Assembly (NCBI RefSeq): GCF_025153525.1
Contig: NZ_JANZNR010000003.1
Span: forward strand, 372,001-436,000
Direction: 5' to 3'
Source of the DNA: Psychroserpens sp. SPM9
GTDB lineage: Bacteria > Bacteroidota > Bacteroidia > Flavobacteriales > Flavobacteriaceae
Length of the DNA stretch: 64,000 bases
The first letter of the stretch is position 1; every line of letters starts with the position of its first letter. The position numbers and the translations under genes were made by a program. The notes beneath the pieces are model-generated. The model was not told the DNA's origin and did not search any database. It saw only the letters and a program-made list of their open reading frames with translations. Positions 59,648-64,000 of this stretch are shown here, piece after piece.

Positions 59648-60825
59648 TTGAGCTTGGAGCAAACAATTAGTATTTTTTCGTTACAATGATTTGTGGTGAA
59701 AAATAGATATTCCTTACCGCCATCTTTAATGCGATATTTTTTTCGAAGGTTCTGAACAGATTCTGGAAAATTTCTTATCGTCATATTAGCCTTAGTAATT
59801 TTAAGGGCTTTTAGATTTTTTTTATTGTAATCTATAATGGATTCAATTTTAAATGTGCGACCAGGAAAATCAATTAATTTACTGCTGGTGTATAAGTGGG
59901 AGTGTTGATGCAGCTTGATAAGATTCAGTTGTTCAGCTAAAATATTAAATCCTCCCGATTTTAAAATAGCCGAATTAGGTTCGTAAAGATAGTTTTGAGG
60001 ATCGTCAAATGTCACTATGGCTTTAGATTCATCTTCTAATTTATACGAGAACTCATCTTTATCGCCTTCAATAATATTAACGGTTTTGATAGTTATTTCA
60101 CTATTAAAACCGTTTTCTATAATCCATAAAAGCTCTTTTACTTCATTTTTAATTGCAATGATATGGATTTCTTTAACGTGTTTTAATTCACTAATGCCAA
60201 CAGAAAGGTCTAATAAAGGTGATGTTTTAATTGCAATATTTTTAGATACTTTCAATAAGTCATCTAAATGATTTGGAACATTAGGCTCACAATCCTTTAA
60301 GAAAAACACTTTTCCTTTTTGATCATGTCTTCTTGAGGGATCTATATAAATCCAATCATAATCTTGTTTCGTAGAAGTGATATAATCGATACCATCATCG
60401 GCAATCATTTGTATGTTTTCAACGCCTAACTTGGTGTTGTTGTGGGTTACTATTTGCGATAATTCAGTATTTATTTCACAATGAGTCACGTTTTTAAATA
60501 CTTTTGAAAAGTAGTAGGAGTCTACTCCAAAACCTCCAGTAACATCAATAATTGAAGTGCCTTTAAGTAATTCGGATTTGTATAAGGCGGCAATTTCAGA
60601 AGATGTTTGCTCAATATTTAGTTTATTAGGATAGTAAATACCTTCCGTCAAAAACCAGGTAGGTAATTTGGTCTTGCATTTTGCTTTGGCTTCAATTTGT
60701 GCTACAATGTCTGAAGTACTCACATCTTCAAAAGTTGTGCCTTTGAGTAGAATTTTTGAGATATCAGACTTAAGATTAAGGCCAATAAATGCTTGGATAT
60801 CGCTATTTAAAAGTTTGGTATTCAA
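59644..60825 (-). CDS. Class I SAM-dependent methyltransferase with THUMP-like C-terminal domain
   Basis: A 393-residue protein. The central Rossmann methyltransferase has motif I IIDVTGGFGVDSYYFS near residue 98, motif II THCEINTELS, and an unusual catalytic-region motif YIDPSRRHDQKGK near 160. A C-terminal THUMP-like region ends in RNFPESVQNLRKKYRIKDGGKEYLFFTT. It is probably an RNA-modifying enzyme in the cytoplasm; the target is unknown. The only fitting start is TTG 60823-60825, seven bases after the AI-2E-family gene, suggesting coupling. Confidence 0.85.
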   Translation of the reverse strand: MNTKLLNSDIQAFIGLNLKSDISKILLKGTTFEDVSTSDIVAQIEAKAKCKTKLPTWFLTEGIYYPNKLNIEQTSSEIAALYKSELLKGTSIIDVTGGFGVDSYYFSKVFKNVTHCEINTELSQIVTHNNTKLGVENIQMIADDGIDYITSTKQDYDWIYIDPSRRHDQKGKVFFLKDCEPNVPNHLDDLLKVSKNIAIKTSPLLDLSVGISELKHVKEIHIIAIKNEVKELLWIIENGFNSEITIKTVNIIEGDKDEFSYKLEDESKAIVTFDDPQNYLYEPNSAILKSGGFNILAEQLNLIKLHQHSHLYTSSKLIDFPGRTFKIESIIDYNKKNLKALKITKANMTIRNFPESVQNLRKKYRIKDGGKEYLFFTTNHCNEKILIVCSKLN

Positions 60826-60832
60826 TTGTAGA

Positions 60833-61921
60833 TTACAACCCTTGAGTTAATTTTTTTACCATTTTATTATCAGATAAAAATTCTTTCAAAATCACCTTTA
60901 TAGCTGTGTATGCTGGTACAGCGACAACCATCCCTACGACACCAAAAAGCAAACCAGCGATGATTATTACTAGGAAAATCTCTAATGGATGCGATTTTAC
61001 ACTTTTTGAAAAGATATAGGGCTGACTGAAAAAATTGTCCACTAGTTGCGCAACAACAATAATGATACATGTGTAAAGCATTTTTGGTAAAGCTACATCA
61101 CTAAAGCTATCTCCTAAATTATTGGTCATAACTAATAGAAGCATTAGAAACCCGCCAATCAACGGACCTATATACGGAATTAAATTAATAAGCGCGCATA
61201 AAAAGGCAATCACAACAGCGTTCTTCACACCAATAATTAAGAGTCCGATAGTATAAATAACAAACAGAATCAAGATTTGAAAAAAGAGACCTACAAAATA
61301 ACGCGACAGTAAATCTGAAATTTTTGTAAAGGAGCGTTTAGTGTTGGATTCTTTATCATTAGGAACAAAAGTCAAAATACCTTGTTGAAATAAATTGCTG
61401 TCTTTTAAAAAGAAAAATGCAATAAAGAGCACAGACATGAGTCCGATACTAAAGCTTCCAAAGCCTGAGACAATACTATTTAAAAAGTTAGGAATCACAC
61501 TATAATCCAGATTCGTAAGAATTTTAGATTCTTTAATTGCTTTTTCGGCGTCGATATGATTAAGTTCGAGATAAGCAATACTCGATCGGTAAAGTTCTTC
61601 AATTTTTTCTTGTAAAGCAGCTATGTCTAGTAGTGATAAGTTTTGGCCTTGTTCAACGAGTAATGGGATCAATAGACTTACAATACCAACAAAAACACCA
61701 ATAAGAAATAGCATTGTTGTAATAACAGCCAAGGTGTTTTTAAACTTTAAACGTCGTCTCAAAAAGATAACGATTGGTCTTCCAATGAGTGAGATTACGG
61801 CAGCAATTAGAAGGTAAACAATGACCGATTGAATTTTATAAAGAAAATATAATACTAGAGCAATAGCCACAATAATACCGATAGCTCTGAGTATTCCGTT
61901 GGCAATAGTTTTTGAGTTCAT
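60833..61921 (-). CDS. AI-2E-family (TqsA/PerM-like) transporter
   Basis: A 362-residue membrane protein with about seven to eight transmembrane segments: N-terminal pairs at about 12-45 and 60-88, a soluble region (about 90-145), then C-terminal helices including the conserved PYIGPLIGGFLMLLLV near 250 and DNFFSQPYIFSKSVKSHPLEIFLVIIIAGLLFGVVGMVVAVP near 290-335. The family name reflects AI-2 export in E. coli; several members are antiporters instead, so the substrate is open. Confidence 0.92.
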   Translation of the reverse strand: MNSKTIANGILRAIGIIVAIALVLYFLYKIQSVIVYLLIAAVISLIGRPIVIFLRRRLKFKNTLAVITTMLFLIGVFVGIVSLLIPLLVEQGQNLSLLDIAALQEKIEELYRSSIAYLELNHIDAEKAIKESKILTNLDYSVIPNFLNSIVSGFGSFSIGLMSVLFIAFFFLKDSNLFQQGILTFVPNDKESNTKRSFTKISDLLSRYFVGLFFQILILFVIYTIGLLIIGVKNAVVIAFLCALINLIPYIGPLIGGFLMLLLVMTNNLGDSFSDVALPKMLYTCIIIVVAQLVDNFFSQPYIFSKSVKSHPLEIFLVIIIAGLLFGVVGMVVAVPAYTAIKVILKEFLSDNKMVKKLTQGL

Positions 61922-61959
61922 TAGATTGATTTTACTTTATTAATATATAAAGACTTTAC

Positions 61960-62466
61960 TTAATTTGATTTAAGTTGCTTCGTTATTTCATATAAAGTGA
62001 TGCTTGTCGCCTGTACAACATTCATACTGCTATTTTGTCCGTACATATCGATATGAATCACCGCGTCTGAAGACTTTAAAACCTCTTGTGAAACCCCAAA
62101 ATTTTCATCGCCAATGACTAATGCAATTGGTGTGTTCTTCGGAAAGGTGTAATGGGTTAAAGCAGTACTTTGGGTTGTGATCTCTAAGGATACTATATAA
62201 AAACCTTTGCGCTTCAATTCTGAAATGACATCATTAATCTCTGTTTCAACTGAATGTTTTACAGCTTTCTCTGTTGCTCGAGACGTTTTAGTCATCTTTC
62301 GTCCTAAAGGAATTTGTGCACCACAAAAAATTAATTCTGTAATACCAAAAGCATCAGCAGTTCTAAACAAACTTCCAATGTTTGGCGCATTTGTGACATT
62401 CTCACAAACCAGAGTAATGGGAAATGTGTGTTTTTCAAAATGAGTCGAGTAGTGGTCGAGTTGCAT
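61960..62466 (-). CDS. Short SpoU-family RNA methyltransferase
   Basis: A 168-residue protein made only of the SpoU knot domain. Motif 1 is APNIGSLFRTADAFGITELIFCG, motif 2 IALVIGDENFGVSQEVL, and motif 3 HIDMYGQNSSMNVVQATSI. The length and the 'KTSRATEKAVKH' segment are like TrmH tRNA Gm18 methyltransferases and TrmL-like enzymes, but it lacks the extensions of classical TrmH, so the target is not assigned. It lies three bases after the lipoprotein gene. The window contains a second, longer SpoU enzyme at 5301. Confidence 0.9.
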   Translation of the reverse strand: MQLDHYSTHFEKHTFPITLVCENVTNAPNIGSLFRTADAFGITELIFCGAQIPLGRKMTKTSRATEKAVKHSVETEINDVISELKRKGFYIVSLEITTQSTALTHYTFPKNTPIALVIGDENFGVSQEVLKSSDAVIHIDMYGQNSSMNVVQATSITLYEITKQLKSN

Positions 62467-62469
62467 AAT

Positions 62470-63024
62470 TCAATCTAGTTGTATAGAATTTAATAAGGTT
62501 TTTATTTTCTCAGGAGGACTAAATATGTATATACCCGTTTCTTCTCTTGGGTAAGATAACTGAATGATATATGTGATGGCACCAGTGCGTTTTAGTAGGA
62601 CTTCATGAAGCATATACTGGTCATCAACAAAAATCAGAAAGTTTAACTGATGAAAGCTTTGGCCATTTATTTCTGTATTGCGTTCCTGGTAAAAAGAATT
62701 AAATTCATGTGTGTCTAACACCATTTGTTTCACAGCCTCATAATAAACGCTGTTAGATAGGTTATCTTGAGAGGTGTCTTTAGTGATTTTTAGAACAAAA
62801 GAAGCTTTGTCAGTGTCGTCTATTAATGAGAATAAAACCTTGTCTTTAAGGTTGTAAACGGGTTGAATCACGCGCCATTGCTGACTGTTGTATCTTATGC
62901 TGAATGGATGCTGTTTTGCCTCAAAACCTTTGATGTTACTTGAATTTTTACAAGAACAACTTATTAAAAACCCGATAAGAATTAGGTGTTTTGAAATGGT
63001 ATTGATTTTAGTTTTCAAAAGCAT
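62470..63024 (-). CDS. Lipoprotein, unknown function
   Basis: A 184-residue predicted lipoprotein with a lipobox near ISCSC (Cys near residue 23-25). The mature domain (HPFSIRYNSQQWRVIQPVYNLKDKVLFSLID ... LLKRTGAITYIIQLSYPREE) has a PsbP-like or DUF1795-like strand pattern similar to the lipoprotein at 3418. The start overlaps the DUF4159 gene by 17 bases. Function unknown. Confidence 0.7.
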   Translation of the reverse strand: MLLKTKINTISKHLILIGFLISCSCKNSSNIKGFEAKQHPFSIRYNSQQWRVIQPVYNLKDKVLFSLIDDTDKASFVLKITKDTSQDNLSNSVYYEAVKQMVLDTHEFNSFYQERNTEINGQSFHQLNFLIFVDDQYMLHEVLLKRTGAITYIIQLSYPREETGIYIFSPPEKIKTLLNSIQLD

Positions 63025-63679
63025 ATTTCACAATATTAGCGCCCATTTTAAGTGCTTTTTCTCTAACATCTTCTGGGTCATTGTGAACTTCTGAATCTTC
63101 CCATCCGTCTCCTAAATCACTTTCAAAAGTAAATAATAGCACCAGTCGGTTTTTGTGAAAGATTCCTAGAGCTTGCGGACGTTTACCATCGTGTTCATGG
63201 ATTTTAGGCAAACCATCAGTGAATTTGTACGCCGTACTAAAAATTGGGTGTGTTTTGGGTAATTCTACCAGTTCCAGATTAGGAAATACTTTTTTAAGCT
63301 CTTTTCTAATATAAGGTTCCATACCATAATTGTCATCAATATGTAGAAATCCGCCAGAAAGTAGATATTTTCTTAGGTTATCAGCATCTTCATCCGAAAA
63401 AAATACATTCCCATGACCTGTCATATGCAGTAACGGAAATTGAAAAATATCGATGCTACCAACTTCGACGACCTGAGGTTTTGTGTTCATTTTTGTTTTA
63501 ATATGGTCATTACAATATTCGATTAAATTAGGTAAAGCAGTAGGGTTGCTGTACCAATCACCACCACCTTTGTATTTAAGCATTGCTAAGTCTTGAGCTA
63601 ATGCTACAGAGCTTATTAAGCTTATCACAAGTGTGCATGTTATTGTAAGATTCTTAAAGTGTTTTGAACTAATCCTCAT
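63008..63679 (-). CDS. DUF4159 family exported protein
   Basis: A 223-residue exported protein with signal peptide MRISSKHFKNLTITCTLVISLISSVALAQ. It is followed by the DUF4159 core, a class I glutamine-amidotransferase-like fold: LKYKGGGDWYSNPTALPNLI, LHMTGHGNVFFSDEDADNLRKYLLSGGFLHIDDNYG and the C-terminal DLGDGWEDSEVHNDPEDVREKALKMG. I start at ATG 63677-63679 because a TATTTTTG -7 element (63685-63692, minus strand) would exclude the earlier ATG at 63715. The biochemical role is not known. Confidence 0.88.
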   Translation of the reverse strand: MRISSKHFKNLTITCTLVISLISSVALAQDLAMLKYKGGGDWYSNPTALPNLIEYCNDHIKTKMNTKPQVVEVGSIDIFQFPLLHMTGHGNVFFSDEDADNLRKYLLSGGFLHIDDNYGMEPYIRKELKKVFPNLELVELPKTHPIFSTAYKFTDGLPKIHEHDGKRPQALGIFHKNRLVLLFTFESDLGDGWEDSEVHNDPEDVREKALKMGANIVKYAFEN

Positions 63680-63906
63680 AAGTTCAAAAATAAAAAAAAT
63701 AGAGTTATGAAACATATCCTTTTAACGTTATTTATGACCTTATTATTTTTTTCTTCGGAAAAAAGAAAGTGCTAGATCAATAATTATGATGCTTACATTT
63801 CTTTCGTATTGAGGCTGTTCTGATAGTTTACGGACTAATAATCTTATAAAGTATAATCATTCAAAATACTGATTGTAAATGCTTTAATTTTTATCAATTA
63901 AACTTA

Positions 63907-64000
63907 TTATTCATTTATATACGATACAGAATGACAAGCGACAATGGCAGCAGTTTCCGTGCGTAATCGTGTATTACCCAGGGTTACTGGAATGAATTGT
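63907..64000 (-). CDS. rsmE: 16S rRNA m3U1498 methyltransferase RsmE, C-terminal end (cut by window edge)
   Basis: The last 30 codons of a minus-strand gene entering from the right edge. The peptide contains LGNTRLRTETAAIVACHSV, the C-terminal signature of RsmE (a SPOUT enzyme that methylates N3 of U1498 in 16S rRNA), and ends with TAA at 63907-63909. Only this tail is visible. The 63776-63906 gap to the left holds no convincing gene. Confidence 0.85.
   Translation of the reverse strand, partial: QFIPVTLGNTRLRTETAAIVACHSVSYINE

Noticed and set aside
63707-63775. 22-codon plus-strand ORF starting MKHILLTLFMTLLFF
   Set aside because: It looks like an isolated signal-peptide stub ending in a charged tail and TAG; too short to call, with no downstream continuation. 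It may be a remnant.

Overview
The window is AT-rich chromosomal DNA from a member of the Bacteroidota, most likely a marine gliding Flavobacteriaceae. The evidence is the GldI-type lipoprotein isomerase, two large secreted proteins with C-terminal type IX secretion (T9SS) sorting domains, many short-signal lipoproteins, promoters of the Bacteroidota form (TTTG, about 19-20 bases, TAnnTTTG), and families largely confined to this phylum (DUF3810, DUF5683, DUF6122, DUF4159, WbqC-like). Most of the window is core chromosome packed into short operons with start/stop overlaps.

Layout. 1-3352: purA (cut by the window edge), a Fur-family regulator, a RelA/SpoT enzyme and a 50-codon ORF. 3418-6101: an operon of a SpoU methyltransferase, an M48 membrane protease and a lipoprotein. 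6282-14072: two tandem paralogous T9SS proteins built from CUB-like and repeat modules, followed by a lipoprotein. 15038-20484: two amidohydrolase-fold secreted proteins and a DUF3810 protein, then divergent pepD. 22074-24878: a DHH phosphoesterase, GldI and a cyclophilin-FKBP fusion. 24966-30486: ndk, a GntR regulator coupled to a beta-lactamase-fold hydrolase, and a penicillin acylase homologue with a small membrane protein. 30603-32394: recF, a lipoprotein and a DciA-like protein. 32516-38989: a TPR membrane protein, ribH, two related mini-membrane proteins, mutL, two rhomboid proteases and an EEP-family protein. 39015-47097: parA-parB-DUF5683-dapB-lepB, then an AAA/TPR pair, WbqC-like and DUF6122. 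47223-50075: an M16 protease. 50250-56290: a seven-gene operon with udk, a DivIC/FtsB-like gene and both methylmalonyl-CoA mutase subunits, interspersed with lipoproteins. 56341-57899: a sugar dehydrogenase and cytochrome c pair. 57960-59008: tRNA-Pro, tRNA-Arg and a GIY-YIG nuclease array. 59222-64000: a small lipoprotein, a methyltransferase, an AI-2E-family permease, a second SpoU methyltransferase, a lipoprotein, a DUF4159 protein and the end of rsmE.

The most unusual locus follows the tRNA-Arg(TCT) gene. A 359-bp unit is repeated there twice in full and once in part. Each unit contains the 3' part of the tRNA, a terminator hairpin and an 82-residue GIY-YIG nuclease gene, and the stop codon of that gene lies inside a D-arm remnant of the next tRNA-like sequence. 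The tRNA-like copies have lost the 5' acceptor half and carry a different but still perfectly paired anticodon arm. This looks like a minimal tRNA-associated nuclease cassette caught during tandem amplification. How it spreads, and whether it has any cellular role, is inference.

Other points of interest are inactive-looking amidohydrolase domains beside one that keeps its metal motif, the isomerase fusion next to GldI, a palindromic operator inside a near-leaderless GntR promoter, and an AAA-TPR two-gene module next to lepB.
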